Part shown: positions 1-9,666 of the stretch, one piece after another | Numbering within the stretch: the first letter of the stretch is position 1 | Layout of the letters: every line of letters starts with the position of its first letter | Assembly: GCF_011074955.1 (NCBI RefSeq) | Contig: NZ_WUQJ01000006.1 | Location: 62,001 to 126,000 of the forward strand | Origin: Marinobacter caseinilyticus | GTDB taxonomy: Bacteria; Pseudomonadota; Gammaproteobacteria; Pseudomonadales; Oleiphilaceae | Length of the DNA: 64,000 nt | Direction of reading: 5' to 3' | The notes under the pieces: generated by a model | Seen by the model: the letters and a program-made list of their open reading frames with translations, nothing else | Databases searched by the model: none | What the model was told of the DNA's origin: nothing | Translations under genes and position numbers: made by a program

Positions 1-356
1 TTAACCACAATATCATCGCGTTTTTTTAACCGGTAAAGCGACGTCTGATAAGGCGCAATCGCTCCGATCCACTCAAACTCGTCTTCCCGCTCGGGAATTC
101 TGGCAATAGAGTAAATCAGGTGATTTTTCTGACTGGAGGCCAAACGGTACGACCTGGCCCAAGGATAGAACTTTATGTCGATATCCATATCCAGTTCCCG
201 CAGGACCGCTAATACCACTTCGGTTGAAAGGCCTTTGGGTTCACCGTTTTCCTGAAAATTGTACGGCGGGAAATTTTCCGTCACGACGGTAACGGCCTGG
301 CCAAAACACAGTACTGGCACCCAGCAACACAAAAATACGACAGCAAGTCTGTTCAT
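1..356 (-). CDS. Periplasmic amino-acid-type substrate-binding protein, N-terminal part
   Basis: This is the first 118 codons of a gene that runs off the left edge. The start ATG is at 354-356. The protein opens with a signal peptide (MNRLAVVFLCCWVPVLCFGQA). It then reads TVVTENFPPYNF followed by GEPKGLSTEVVLAVLRELD, the usual first strand and helix of the bacterial extracellular solute-binding family 3 (SBP_bac_3). Later residues FYPWARSYRLA and IYSIARIPERE also fit lobe 1 of that family. Many single-gene members in marine gammaproteobacteria are not linked to an ABC transporter and their ligand is unknown; no permease is visible here. The family call is secure, the ligand is not. Confidence 0.8.
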   Translation of the reverse strand, partial: MNRLAVVFLCCWVPVLCFGQAVTVVTENFPPYNFQENGEPKGLSTEVVLAVLRELDMDIDIKFYPWARSYRLASSQKNHLIYSIARIPEREDEFEWIGAIAPYQTSLYRLKKRDDIVV

Positions 357-523
357 ATACGTTTCACCAATACATCAGGACAAGTGGTCCTACCCGCGAA
401 AAATAGCCAGTGTCTCTATTGATGACATACGAGCAAGTTGGATTCTGGGCCTGTTTTGTTATGGTTTTTAGCTCTGGACGCGGCAACCACTGTTCCGTGA
501 CGACCTGAGGTTGCCGGCCGCAT

Positions 524-775
524 TCACAACCTCTTTTCGTGGCGAGTCAGCTCGCGGTAGAGCGTGTCTTTTAAATGAGCACGTTCGATTTTCATATCGT
601 TGAAGTGATCGTCACTTGTTGGAACTTCCCGGACTTCCAGACCCCGAATTTTCTTGTCCAGCTCATCGTAGCGTTTACTGAGCTTTCGAAAGTGGTCGTC
701 CGTCTTATTCAAATTACTGATGTTTTCACGATGTTGCGGGAAATCAATAACCAAAGCATGATCACTGATGGACAT
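524..775 (-). CDS. YdcH-family (DUF465) small protein
   Basis: This 83-residue protein resembles the YdcH/DUF465 family: a short charged protein predicted to be a helical hairpin. The pattern DDHFRKLSKRYDELDKKIR followed by a second acidic-basic helix (MKIERAHLKDTLYRELTRH) fits the family core, where a histidine-rich first helix is followed by lysine/arginine-rich coils. I chose the ATG at 773-775 because AAGGGAGA lies about 8 bases upstream; the frame extends 11 codons further without a comparable site. The molecular function of the family is not established. It stands alone, in the same orientation as its neighbours. Confidence 0.7.
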   Translation of the reverse strand: MSISDHALVIDFPQHRENISNLNKTDDHFRKLSKRYDELDKKIRGLEVREVPTSDDHFNDMKIERAHLKDTLYRELTRHEKRL

Positions 776-997
776 TGCGAAGTCTCCCTTGAATTGGCCA
801 GTAAACATTCAACATGGCAGTGGTTGGTTATGGGCCGATGCAGCAAAAACATTAGCTTTCACCAACTGTTAAAGGATTCGAGCCTCTTCTAAAGTATACA
901 TCTGATCGTAAAAAAGGCCTGATGGTGGGTTTTACGCCTGATCTCCCAGTCCGCGAGTGTGGCGCGCACCGACATACGATCCGGCGGCATTAATGCC

Positions 998-1687
998 CTA
1001 ACTACCCCCACCCATGCCACTAAAAAAACTCGTTAAAACGACCAAGGCAATAATCCATCCGATGACGGCTGGCCAAAAATTCGTCATTTTTGGTGAGCTG
1101 GCCTGTTCTTGCTCACGTTCTGAGTCATGGCTATCCGGACGTTGTGCTGACTCGATTCTGGCTGTGTCGTGGGGAACTTCGGGCGTTTGCATCGGTAAAC
1201 TGTCCCAACCAAACCAGTCACCCAGATAACGCACGACATCCGATGGGAATGCGCCATTTTCGGCCAGCGGCCGCACGTCCTGCTCCAGTTCACGGCCAAT
1301 CTGTTGGCGCATGGCCTCTTCATCGGCTGGGGGTTCCGCCAAAATAGCCCGCCATACCGAAGGATCCTGAGCGCGCGCGGAGTCATTCAGCATTGCCCTG
1401 ACCTGAATAACCGTTTCCCTCGCGATCTGCTGTTCTTTTGCACTCAGGCGTGGGCGATCCTCCTCTGACTCGGGGGCGAACTGGCTCTCAGCCGTTGCCA
1501 CAGACTCATCGTGACGGTGGGCTGGTGTCGGGTTACTCACGCCGCACTCTTTCAGCGCCTGGCGATAGGCATCCTCCAACACCTTTTGCTCGTCCCCTGA
1601 TACAAACTTTCGCTGAACTTCAAAGGCCTCGTCTATTTCAGACCGGTGCCGGGTAGGCTCAATCCCTAGTACATCCCAACAACTCAT
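998..1687 (-). CDS. J-domain-like membrane-anchored protein lacking the HPD motif
   Basis: A 229-residue protein starting MSCWDVLGIEPTRHRSEIDE. The opening resembles helices I and II of a DnaJ J-domain (xWDVLGIxPT....EIDEAF), and VLEDAYRQALKEC fits helix III. The His-Pro-Asp tripeptide that stimulates Hsp70 is missing; the loop instead reads FVSGDEQK. The middle is acidic and low in complexity. One hydrophobic segment (FWPAVIGWIIALVVLTSFF) lies close to the C-terminus, suggesting a tail-anchored protein with the J-like part in the cytoplasm. I prefer the ATG at 1685-1687, with GAGGGAG upstream; a GTG ten codons earlier (1717) is also open. Without HPD it is unlikely to be a normal DnaK co-chaperone. 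No partner gene is adjacent. Confidence 0.65.
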   Translation of the reverse strand: MSCWDVLGIEPTRHRSEIDEAFEVQRKFVSGDEQKVLEDAYRQALKECGVSNPTPAHRHDESVATAESQFAPESEEDRPRLSAKEQQIARETVIQVRAMLNDSARAQDPSVWRAILAEPPADEEAMRQQIGRELEQDVRPLAENGAFPSDVVRYLGDWFGWDSLPMQTPEVPHDTARIESAQRPDSHDSEREQEQASSPKMTNFWPAVIGWIIALVVLTSFFSGMGGGS

Positions 1688-1745
1688 CGTCACTCGCTCC
1701 CTCATAGGTTGATTCACTGCAATCTCGATAAATATCGAAAATTGG

Positions 1746-1773
1746 CTGACAAATTGCGCATTATTAATATAAG
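1746..1773 (+). promoter_or_regulatory. Candidate sigma70 promoter for the TonB receptor operon
   Basis: CTGACA at 1746-1751 and TATAAG at 1768-1773 are separated by 16 bases and lie in an AT-rich stretch about 55 bases before the receptor start codon. Each hexamer matches its consensus at five of six positions. I see no Fur-box-like palindrome nearby. Confidence 0.45.
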
Positions 1774-1825
1774 TTAACCCGATGCTTACGCTGTCTCGAA
1801 CCTGTGCGACCTTACCAAAAAAAGA

Positions 1826-3934
1826 ATGTCTCTTACGATGATTTTACCTGCTTCGCGAAACGTCTATAAGTCTGTGTTCAATGTCTTGATTGGCGTGGCC
1901 TTCACGCTGGCGCTTCCGGCCTATGGCCAGAGTGACCTGCCAGAGCCGCAATGGGGCGCTTTTGATTCGTCAGGGACTGAAGAGGATTATTCGTTTCTAT
2001 TGGAGTCTCCGGTTCCAGAGGTTCTGACAACAACCCGTCTACGGCAACCAAAGTCCAAAGTACCCGGCACCACCACGGTGTTGCAAGGTGACTTTATTCG
2101 CCAACTGGGCATTCTCAATCTGGTGGAAGTCTTCCGCCTGGTGCCCGGGATGACCGTGGCAGAGGTGGGTAGTAATAAACCCGTGACCAGCTACCACGGG
2201 ACAGTCGCCTACGATCAGCGACGGCTGCAGGTCCAGATTGATGGTCGGACTGCCTACCAGCCCAATTTGGCGGGCGTTGAGTGGCAGTCCATGCCCGTTG
2301 CCATTGAAAGTATTGAGCGCATTGAAATCAGTCGGGGCCCTAATGCCGCTGCTTATGGCATCAATGCCTTCCTCGCTACGATCAACATTATTACCAAATC
2401 CCCAGAAGATACCCAGGGGGTCAATTTGCACGCCAGTTATGGCAGGGGTGGCCACAAAACATTCTATGGTTCAGTCGGTGGCGTTGATGAAAGTTACCAA
2501 TGGCGGCTCGCCTACCAGCGCAGAGAAGACGACGGCTTTGATTTCCAAATAGAGTCTTCCATGCAGGAACCCTTCAATGATGGGTATTCCTTTAACCTGC
2601 TGACCTACGATGCCAATAAACCGTTAGGGAATGGTCAAAGTCTGGATATCCGGCTTGGTGTCACCGAAGGGGTTGACGAGGAAGACCGACTCAAAGCCGA
2701 CAATTTTGAAACCCAGCCCAACATACTCGTTAACGATTATTATCTCCAAACACGCTGGAACGTCACGCTCTCCAGTCATCATTTTTTTCACCTACAGGCA
2801 AGTTATCAGGATTATGGCCGGCGCCAGCGCTGGCGTTGGTGCCCGGATGGCTTTGGTCGGTGCTTCACAACCAACCAGGACATTGACGAATCACGGCTTG
2901 AATTTGAACTTCAGGATACGTTTGCTTTTACACCGGACGTCCGGTTGGTTTCCGGTTTGGACTACCGCCAGGACCGGGTTGAATCCGATACGTATTTCAA
3001 CGGCATTGAACACAACTATCAGGCACGTGTCTTTGCAAACCTTGAATACACGCCGCTTGAGCGTCTGACCTTTAATTTTGGCGGTAACTACGAGACCACC
3101 ACCAACCTTGACGGAGGTTTTTTTTCGCCCAGAGTCGCGGCCAATATCCAGTTAGCAGAACACCACACCCTGCGCTTTGTGTTCTCAAAAGCCGTCAGAA
3201 TTCCGAGTACATTTGAACAGAATGCTGACTGGGGTTATCGCATGAGCAATGTGGAACCCCCCGGACCCAACGGAGAGTTTGAAGGCGAACGTTTTCTTCC
3301 CGATCTGTATGCTTTCGAAAATCTTGAGCCATTTCGCGAAGAACGCATTATATCCCGTGAAATCAGCTACTTCGGCCAACATAAGTTCAACCATAGCCTG
3401 TTGTCCTTTGAGGTTAAGTACTTCCATGACCACATCAGGGATGTCATCAGCGGATTCTTGAGCCCAGAGGACTGGAACCTGGAAAACAATGTCGCTTTGG
3501 ATCAGCAAGGTTTTGAGGTCGAGACGTCGTTGGAATTCCGTGAAAGCCAGTTCCGCGCAAGCTATGCTTACATGGATCAGAATGGGGAGTACCGTGGCCA
3601 ACCCCAGAACCCGCCATTGTCCGCGGAAGAAAAGGAAAAATTCATTGATCTTGAAAGTCGACTCACGGCTCAGCATTCTGGAAGCCTGGCGTGGATACAA
3701 CGCTACGACTTCGATATTACAACGGCTGCTGCGTTTTATTTCGTGGATTCCTTTAAAAGAAACCAATTCCAACGAGCGGATTTACGGGTGGCAAAAGCCT
3801 TCCATCAGCCAAGGTTCAGTTACGAGTTGGCGTTCATCATGCAGCACTATTTCGACGATTTTCCGCCCCAAAGCGTCGACAACAATATTAAAGACCTTAA
3901 CCAATATTTTGTTGAAGCGAGTATGAGATTTTAA
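1826..3934 (+). CDS. TonB-dependent outer-membrane receptor
   Basis: A 702-residue outer-membrane receptor. A signal peptide covers roughly residues 1-35 (cleavage near AYGQ). A TonB-box-like segment (PEVLTTT) is followed by a plug domain with LGILNLVEVFRLVPGMTV, LQVQIDGRTAY and IERIEISRGPNAAAYGINAF. The long remainder is rich in alternating aromatic strands and ends in Phe, as beta-barrel proteins do. The family imports ligands using TonB-ExbBD energy; the ligand here is unknown. The gene heads an operon with a periplasmic ABC_sub_bind protein and a hybrid kinase, so the receptor may supply or report a signal rather than feed a permease. No iron-type regulatory site is obvious. Confidence 0.9.
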   Translation: MSLTMILPASRNVYKSVFNVLIGVAFTLALPAYGQSDLPEPQWGAFDSSGTEEDYSFLLESPVPEVLTTTRLRQPKSKVPGTTTVLQGDFIRQLGILNLVEVFRLVPGMTVAEVGSNKPVTSYHGTVAYDQRRLQVQIDGRTAYQPNLAGVEWQSMPVAIESIERIEISRGPNAAAYGINAFLATINIITKSPEDTQGVNLHASYGRGGHKTFYGSVGGVDESYQWRLAYQRREDDGFDFQIESSMQEPFNDGYSFNLLTYDANKPLGNGQSLDIRLGVTEGVDEEDRLKADNFETQPNILVNDYYLQTRWNVTLSSHHFFHLQASYQDYGRRQRWRWCPDGFGRCFTTNQDIDESRLEFELQDTFAFTPDVRLVSGLDYRQDRVESDTYFNGIEHNYQARVFANLEYTPLERLTFNFGGNYETTTNLDGGFFSPRVAANIQLAEHHTLRFVFSKAVRIPSTFEQNADWGYRMSNVEPPGPNGEFEGERFLPDLYAFENLEPFREERIISREISYFGQHKFNHSLLSFEVKYFHDHIRDVISGFLSPEDWNLENNVALDQQGFEVETSLEFRESQFRASYAYMDQNGEYRGQPQNPPLSAEEKEKFIDLESRLTAQHSGSLAWIQRYDFDITTAAAFYFVDSFKRNQFQRADLRVAKAFHQPRFSYELAFIMQHYFDDFPPQSVDNNIKDLNQYFVEASMRF

Positions 3935-3941
3935 ACGGAGC

Positions 3942-3969
3942 TTAGCCTGCTTCCCCGGGGACAGGCTAA
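3942..3969 (+). repeat. Strong hairpin between receptor gene and second gene of operon
   Basis: TTAGCCTG (3942-3949) pairs with CAGGCTAA (3962-3969), and the loop contains a further self-complementary CCCCGGGG. There is no T-run after it, so it is not a classical terminator. It lies in the 49-base gap between the receptor stop and the next start, and could stabilise the upstream mRNA or reduce read-through. Confidence 0.6.
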
Positions 3970-3983
3970 AGACCAGGGCTGGT

Positions 3984-4973
3984 ATGACAAACACACATCG
4001 CCAAACAGACAGACTTCGCCGTGCTGGCAAGCTAACAGGCTTAATGGGCCTGGCGTTGGTTTTATTGCTGTTTTTCCCCGGTGAGTCGTTCAGTCAGAAT
4101 GGTGTGTTCCCTAACCCCAAGCACCCGGACCAAGTGTTCGTGGCAGGATCCGGCAATACCGCTTTCAATCTGCATTTTGTTGAGCTTCTCAAGGCCAAGC
4201 TCGGCCCCGAAGTCGATATTACACCCTATTCCGACAGCGCGAGTATCGCCCAGCCCGAGACCCTCGTAATCTCACTCGGGGCCAGAGCTCTGAGCCGAGT
4301 CCACCAGCAATCCCCTAAACCCCCGACCTTGGCCCTGATGGTCAGTGAGAAACAGTTCTCTGGCTACCGCGACCGGTCGGGGGCCAGAATCTCGGCGATC
4401 TATAACGACCCGCCGCTGCTGCAACAAGCCCTCCTGGGCACTTTGATTTTGCCGCAAGCGACCCGAATCGCGTTGCTGGTTCGCCCGGGTGAAGAGAAAG
4501 ATTTCGAGCCACTGATCGCCAACCTGAGGAAACTCAACCTTGATGGCCGAGTGTTTACTGTGGATGGCAATGACACTCTGATAGCCACCTTGTCGCGAGC
4601 ACTCAGCTATGGTGACTTCCTGCTCGCGCTGCCGGATGAAGTCATTTTCAATCCGCGTACCATCAAGCACATCCTGCTGACGGCTTATCGCAGAAATCGA
4701 ATTGTGATCGGGCCAAACCGGGCGTTCGTCGGCGCCGGTGCACTTGCATCAACCTATACCCCAATCACGACGGTGGTTGACGGTGTTGCCAGACACCTGA
4801 ACGCCTATAGCGCGTCCGGACAATTGTTGCCTGCAGATCATCCGTCGGATTTTGCTGTTGATGTGAACACCCAGGTTGCACGATCCCTGAATATCCCCGT
4901 TCGCGATGTCGCCACTTTAGAGCGTCTATTGAAAGAACAGCTCAACGCGCTGCCGACAGGAGTTACCCCATGA
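3984..4973 (+). CDS. Periplasmic ABC_sub_bind-family protein
   Basis: A 329-residue exported protein. It has a basic start, a hydrophobic segment ([19 protein letters not shown]) and then a two-lobed fold of the ABC transporter substrate-binding (PF04392-like) type. Supporting stretches are [34 protein letters not shown] and the [16 protein letters not shown] region. Lone members of this family are often paired with TonB receptors and sensor kinases in marine gammaproteobacteria rather than with permeases. That matches this locus: its stop overlaps the kinase start in an ATGA junction, implying translational coupling. I infer that it presents a ligand state to the kinase's periplasmic domain. 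The substrate cannot be read from the sequence. Confidence 0.75.
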   Translation: MTNTHRQTDRLRRAGKLTGLMGLALVLLLFFPGESFSQNGVFPNPKHPDQVFVAGSGNTAFNLHFVELLKAKLGPEVDITPYSDSASIAQPETLVISLGARALSRVHQQSPKPPTLALMVSEKQFSGYRDRSGARISAIYNDPPLLQQALLGTLILPQATRIALLVRPGEEKDFEPLIANLRKLNLDGRVFTVDGNDTLIATLSRALSYGDFLLALPDEVIFNPRTIKHILLTAYRRNRIVIGPNRAFVGAGALASTYTPITTVVDGVARHLNAYSASGQLLPADHPSDFAVDVNTQVARSLNIPVRDVATLERLLKEQLNALPTGVTP

Positions 4974-6928
4974 GCCCGACAAAGTCCAATCGCCGGACCT
5001 TGGGACGTCAGTTGCTGTGGCTCGGTGCGCTGCCGGCCATTGTCATGTTTCTGGTGCTGATGACCTTTTTTACCTCAGCACGACTTGAAGATGCCCGTCG
5101 CGACATGTTCAACAGCAGCCAGCTGTTAGCCGATAACCTCGCGCCAGCCGTCGAATACGCGGTTGTGTCGGGCAATTCACGGGCGTTGAATCAAATTATT
5201 GAACGGTCGATCAACCGGAGCAGTGTTGAATGGATCCGGATTACCGACGTTCTGGGCAGCGAAGTCGGATATGTTAGCCGTGCCAGCCACTTCGACACTG
5301 ACCAGCAGGACAGCATTCAGGTGTTTGAGTCGGATATTCTTCAACAACCCCTGGATATGCAGAGCAATAGTCGTATTGAATGGTTCGAGCCCGATTACAA
5401 TCTTGGTTCCGGTGCATTGAGGGTTGGCACCGTCAGTGTCGGCGTATCGGAAGGACGCTTGGCTGAAAAACGAAGTGATATCATCTGGACGTCTCTCGGT
5501 GTCGGCATAGCACTGCTGATTTTTACCTTGCTGGTGATCAAACAGATGCTGACCACGATCGTTGGCCCGATTCGAGGGTTGTCGGACCATGTAAAGGATC
5601 TTATCAATCGCAAGTACACCAAAACGACCGTCAGTCAGAGAGGCGCATCCGCTGAAATCGTTGAAGTTGAACGTAACCTTAACGCCCTCGCTGCACACTT
5701 GGCGCACCTGCAGGAATTACAGAGCCAGACTCTGTCAGTATCCGAAAGTGCTCGTGAACGTGCAGAATCGGCCAACCTCGCAAAATCTGAATTCCTCGCG
5801 GTGATGAGTCACGAACTCCGGACACCGTTAAATGGGGTGATCGGCATGGTGGAACTGGTGGCCGACGAGCCACTGACAGAACGGCAACTCGACTACCTGA
5901 CGACTGCCAGACGTTCAACAGAAGACCTGCTGACCGTAATCAGCGACATTCTCGATTTCTCCAGGGTCGACCGGGGCAAATTGGTTCTTGAGAATGACGA
6001 ATTCGATGCCCGTGAATTGATTGAAAACTGCGCTGCCACGTTCCGGCATGTCGCCGAACAGCAGAAATTAAGGCTAAGCGTCAGCTTTGATGGCCCGTGG
6101 CCAGAGGCGGCTCCCCTGGTAAAGGGTGACGCGCCTCGCTTCCGCCAGGTGATTGCATGCTTGCTGGACAATGCCATTAAGTTCACCGAAGACGGCGAAG
6201 TGACGATTGCGACCCAGTGGCAACCTCTGGAAGAGGGCTGCATTGTCCTAAACTGCGAAGTAAAAGATTCGGGGGCCGGAATTCCGAGCGATCGGATGAA
6301 GGAGATTTTCAATAGCTTCGAGCAACTCGACAACTCCCACTCACGGCAACACGGCGGCACCGGCATTGGCCTCGCGCTGGTACAGAGACTGATTGAGCTG
6401 ATGGGAGGCCACATCCGGGTTGAAACCGATTTGGGTGTCGGGTCGTCGTTCAAATTTGAACTGCCGTTCGAGTTGACGGGAAGTTTGTCTGAGAGTACTC
6501 AAGCGCTGCCTGAAACGTCCGCGTCTTCCGGTCCGGTCCGACTGTCCCCGAACAGAGCGCTTGTGGTGGAGGATAATCCCGTCAATCAAAGGGTCGCGAC
6601 CGCTTTGTTAAACCGACTGGGGTTTGATGCAGACGCAGTAAGCAATGGCCAGCAAGCGGTGGATCGCGTACGGGCAAGCCATGGCAGCTACGACATCATC
6701 TTGATGGACTGCCATATGCCCCAGATGGATGGTTATGAAGCAACCCGTGCCATTCGAGAATGGGAGTCGGCAACAGGGTCACCGCGATCACCAATCATTG
6801 CCCTGACGGCCGATGCTTTACCAGGCACCGAAACGGCTTGTCACGACGCTGGTATGAACGACTATTTGGCCAAACCCGTTCGCAAAGAAAGCTTACGCAT
6901 CGTATTGAGTCGCTGGATCAAACTGTGA
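4970..6928 (+). CDS. Hybrid sensor histidine kinase with C-terminal receiver
   Basis: A 652-residue membrane kinase. A first membrane helix (about 14-36) and a second (about 172-192) bracket a periplasmic sensor of about 135 residues. Then follow a HAMP-like linker (about 193-250), HisKA with His281 in [10 protein letters not shown], and an ATPase domain with Asn401 (N box), DSGAGIP near 433 and GGTGIGL near 462. The receiver carries Asp580 in [11 protein letters not shown]. The layout resembles BarA/GacS but there is no Hpt domain, so phosphate must pass to a separate Hpt protein or the receiver acts internally. It is translationally coupled to the upstream periplasmic protein. No response regulator with an output domain follows. 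Confidence 0.92.
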   Translation: MSPTKSNRRTLGRQLLWLGALPAIVMFLVLMTFFTSARLEDARRDMFNSSQLLADNLAPAVEYAVVSGNSRALNQIIERSINRSSVEWIRITDVLGSEVGYVSRASHFDTDQQDSIQVFESDILQQPLDMQSNSRIEWFEPDYNLGSGALRVGTVSVGVSEGRLAEKRSDIIWTSLGVGIALLIFTLLVIKQMLTTIVGPIRGLSDHVKDLINRKYTKTTVSQRGASAEIVEVERNLNALAAHLAHLQELQSQTLSVSESARERAESANLAKSEFLAVMSHELRTPLNGVIGMVELVADEPLTERQLDYLTTARRSTEDLLTVISDILDFSRVDRGKLVLENDEFDARELIENCAATFRHVAEQQKLRLSVSFDGPWPEAAPLVKGDAPRFRQVIACLLDNAIKFTEDGEVTIATQWQPLEEGCIVLNCEVKDSGAGIPSDRMKEIFNSFEQLDNSHSRQHGGTGIGLALVQRLIELMGGHIRVETDLGVGSSFKFELPFELTGSLSESTQALPETSASSGPVRLSPNRALVVEDNPVNQRVATALLNRLGFDADAVSNGQQAVDRVRASHGSYDIILMDCHMPQMDGYEATRAIREWESATGSPRSPIIALTADALPGTETACHDAGMNDYLAKPVRKESLRIVLSRWIKL

Positions 6929-7023
6929 AGGAAACAGGTGGGTAAGACGGGGAAAGTAAACACCCTGAGCCGCGGATTAACCGGGCCCAGGCCTGACGGC
7001 ACTGTCAGCGGTGCATAATGCCC

Positions 7024-8388
7024 TTAACTGGCAACCGGCTCACGCATTGTGACGAACTCTTCAGCGGACGTTGGGTGAATCCCGATGGTGCGGTCGAAAT
7101 CTGCTTTGGTCGCACCGGCTTTCATGGCAACGGCCAGACCCTGAAGAATCTCGCCTGCCTCGGGGCCAACCATATGAGCTCCCAGCACCCGATCGCTTTC
7201 ATCCTCCACAATCAGTTTCATCAAACTACGCTCATCCCGCCCGGTCATTGTGTGTTTCATTGGGCGAAATTCCGAGCGGTAGATGCGGAGCTTGCCATGA
7301 GCTTCCCGCGCTTCCGCTTCAGTTAATCCCACTGTTCCGATGTTGGGTTGGCAAAAAACCGCCGTCGGTATGCAGTTGTAATCCATGTCGCTTTCGCCAT
7401 CACCGAACAGGCGCCGGGAGAGCACCATGCCCTGGGCCAGAGCGACGGGGGTCAGCTGAGGGGTTCCGATGACATCACCCAGTGCCGAAACCGATGGCAC
7501 AGCGGTCTGGAAGCGATCATCCACCTCAACATGACCGGACCCGGTCATGTTCACTCCCAACGCTTCGAGACCAAGGCCATCCACCAGCGCACGACGGCCC
7601 GTCGCCGCCATGACCAGGCCTGTAGTCATGGTACTTCCATCGGTCAGTGCAACCGAGTAGTGAGAGCCCTCAGCCTGTACAGACTCAATGGTCACGTTGA
7701 ATTTGAGGTTGATGCCTTTTTTACGCAGCTCATCGGCGGTGAAGCGTCTGACATCGTCGTCAAAACCGCGCAGAAACAACTCGCCGCGATAAATCAGGGT
7801 TGTTTCAACGCCGAGTCCGGCCAAAATTCCCGCAAACTCAACCGCGATATAACCGCCACCCCAAACCACTGCCTGGCGGGGCAACTGCGGTAGATAAAAC
7901 ATTTCATTTGAACTGAGAATGCACTCTTTCCCCGGGATTTCGGGGGTTACCGGCCAGCTACCTGTCGCAATCGTTATGTGTTTGGCGGTAACGATACGGT
8001 CACCGATCGCGATGGTGTGCGCGTCTTTGAAGGATGCAGTGCCTTGAATGATGGTAACGCCTGCATTCTCAAGCATTCGCTGATAGATGCCGTTCAGGCG
8101 CTCAATTTCGGCATTTTTATTGGCGACCAGCGTGGGCCAATCAAAGGAGACTTGCTCGTTCGGTACTGTCCAGCCGTAACCGGCCGCGTCCTGGATGTCT
8201 TCGCCTGCGTGCGAGCCGTAAACAAACAGCTTCTTCGGCACACAACCAACGTTGACACAGGTGCCGCCCAAATACCTGGATTCGACAACGGCGACACGTG
8301 CACCACGCTGAGCCGACATTCTCGACAGCCGGACACCGCCCGACCCTGCACCAATGACTATCAGGTCGTAATCAAAATTATCTGACAC
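7024..8388 (-). CDS. gor: Glutathione-disulfide reductase
   Basis: A 454-residue FAD-dependent pyridine nucleotide-disulfide oxidoreductase that reduces glutathione disulfide with NADPH in the cytosol. The FAD site [19 protein letters not shown] is followed by the redox-active pair in [14 protein letters not shown] second Rossmann motif ([17 protein letters not shown]) is followed by Arg residues in [13 protein letters not shown] that favour NADPH over NADH. The C-terminal catalytic HPTSAEE is intact. Length is typical for the family. The start is GTG at 8386-8388 with AAGGAG upstream. It converges with the hybrid kinase gene. Related trypanothione or mercuric reductases are less likely given the GR-type motifs. 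Confidence 0.93.
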   Translation of the reverse strand: MSDNFDYDLIVIGAGSGGVRLSRMSAQRGARVAVVESRYLGGTCVNVGCVPKKLFVYGSHAGEDIQDAAGYGWTVPNEQVSFDWPTLVANKNAEIERLNGIYQRMLENAGVTIIQGTASFKDAHTIAIGDRIVTAKHITIATGSWPVTPEIPGKECILSSNEMFYLPQLPRQAVVWGGGYIAVEFAGILAGLGVETTLIYRGELFLRGFDDDVRRFTADELRKKGINLKFNVTIESVQAEGSHYSVALTDGSTMTTGLVMAATGRRALVDGLGLEALGVNMTGSGHVEVDDRFQTAVPSVSALGDVIGTPQLTPVALAQGMVLSRRLFGDGESDMDYNCIPTAVFCQPNIGTVGLTEAEAREAHGKLRIYRSEFRPMKHTMTGRDERSLMKLIVEDESDRVLGAHMVGPEAGEILQGLAVAMKAGATKADFDRTIGIHPTSAEEFVTMREPVAS

Positions 8389-8422
8389 TTCATCTCCTTA
8401 AACTTCAGGTTCAGTGGGTCAC

Positions 8423-9091
8423 TCAGGCTATGTTTACTTTACTTTTGACAGGACCCACTTCGCGGAAAAGCACGTAGTCTTCATACTCACCCAGTTGTAT
8501 CCGGCCCAGGCTACGAAACCCCATGGATTCATAAAACTGCAAATAACGACTGTTTCCGGTATCCAGAACCAGCCCGCTGCCTCTAGGATTCTCTGCACAT
8601 AAGCGCTCGACCGTCTCCAGCAGCAACCGGCCAATACCACGGTCCTGATATTTGGGGTGCACACCCATTAAAGGAAGCTGATGAGCCAATGGTTGAGGCA
8701 ACAGGGCTTTTATCTGTTCGTGGTAATCAAGATAGCGCCGGGTCGACGAGAATCCTGTCGTCAGTACCATCCGCAGGCGCCAACTCAATTGTTCAGTCAG
8801 ATTCAACCGCAGGTCAGGGTCACCAATGAATGCGACGGCAATCAGCGTCTCATCCAGCATGATACCAATGGCTTCCTGCTTCAGATCGAAATACAGGTTA
8901 ATCAGTTCGCGTATGGTTGCTCTGACCCGCTGATCATAGCCGGGGCGACGATGATCAAACAGATAATGGAAGGTTGGTTCGTGCCTGTAGGCTTGAAACA
9001 GAATTGACTTGGCCTCACTGATGGCGGTGCCATCCAGTCGGACAATGACAGGTTCGGTTTTATTGTTTTTATCTGTACTCGCGTGTGCCAT
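8423..9091 (-). CDS. GNAT-family N-acetyltransferase
   Basis: A 222-residue protein with the GNAT fold. The acetyl-CoA-binding motif A is visible as LMGVHPKYQDRGIGRLLLE (Q/RxxGxG), and motif B as YLQFYESMGFRSLGRIQL. The N-terminal half contains a conserved-looking FDHRRPGYDQRVRATIRELI helix seen in gammaproteobacterial GNATs of unknown acceptor. GGAG lies about nine bases before the ATG. It sits between gspM and gor in the same orientation, with a 46-base gap to gspM, so it may be co-transcribed with the secretion genes, but nothing suggests a role in secretion. The acceptor substrate is unknown. Confidence 0.85.
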   Translation of the reverse strand: MAHASTDKNNKTEPVIVRLDGTAISEAKSILFQAYRHEPTFHYLFDHRRPGYDQRVRATIRELINLYFDLKQEAIGIMLDETLIAVAFIGDPDLRLNLTEQLSWRLRMVLTTGFSSTRRYLDYHEQIKALLPQPLAHQLPLMGVHPKYQDRGIGRLLLETVERLCAENPRGSGLVLDTGNSRYLQFYESMGFRSLGRIQLGEYEDYVLFREVGPVKSKVNIA

Positions 9092-9137
9092 GCCGAAACT
9101 CCACCGTGCTTCTTGTTAATCAGTACCATGCCCCAGG

Positions 9138-9662
9138 TCAGATCTGCAGCGTCAGTCTCACAGATACCAGCCCTGGTGATTTACCGCGATCCAGCGCGGC
9201 CTGGTCAATGGCGATACCATAGTCGGCATTCAACGTTTCGAGCCATCCGGCCACCTGATTGAACGGTGCGTTTTCCAGCCACACCCGAATACCATCTTCA
9301 CCACTGGGTTCAAATCGCTGCAGCGACAGGCCCGCTTCACCAGCACTGCGTGTGACCGTCGACATCAGTGCGCGACCGTCTTCAATACGAGTACCGGTCA
9401 TTTCGGTATTATCGCGTGCCGAAATCCGCTGAATGACATCGCGATTGCCCTCCATCCAGACCACCAAAGCCTCGGCACTTGTTCTGTCAGTGACTGCTTC
9501 ATGATGAAATGCTGACGCCGGACGCCAGACAGCGAAATAGATAATGGCGATAAACAACGCCACCGTCAAAGCAATAAGCGCTTGCTGATCTCGCCTCGGT
9601 AAATGGTCATACTGAGCGACCATTTTTTGCACGACGGGCAGTTCTTTGATTTTTTGAATCAT
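9138..9662 (-). CDS. gspM: Type II secretion inner-membrane protein GspM
   Basis: A 174-residue bitopic protein. A short cytoplasmic tail is followed by one membrane helix (LIALTVALFIAIIYFAVW) and a periplasmic domain with the circular-permuted ferredoxin-like pattern of GspM (LMSTVTRSAGEAGLSLQRFEP, VSVRLTLQI at the end). In the type II apparatus GspM stabilises GspL and the assembly platform. It lies 4 bases after gspL and is the last gsp gene of the cluster; there is no gspN behind it. Sequence conservation in this family is low, so identification rests on topology plus position. Confidence 0.88.
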   Translation of the reverse strand: MIQKIKELPVVQKMVAQYDHLPRRDQQALIALTVALFIAIIYFAVWRPASAFHHEAVTDRTSAEALVVWMEGNRDVIQRISARDNTEMTGTRIEDGRALMSTVTRSAGEAGLSLQRFEPSGEDGIRVWLENAPFNQVAGWLETLNADYGIAIDQAALDRGKSPGLVSVRLTLQI

Positions 9663-9666
9663 GGTT

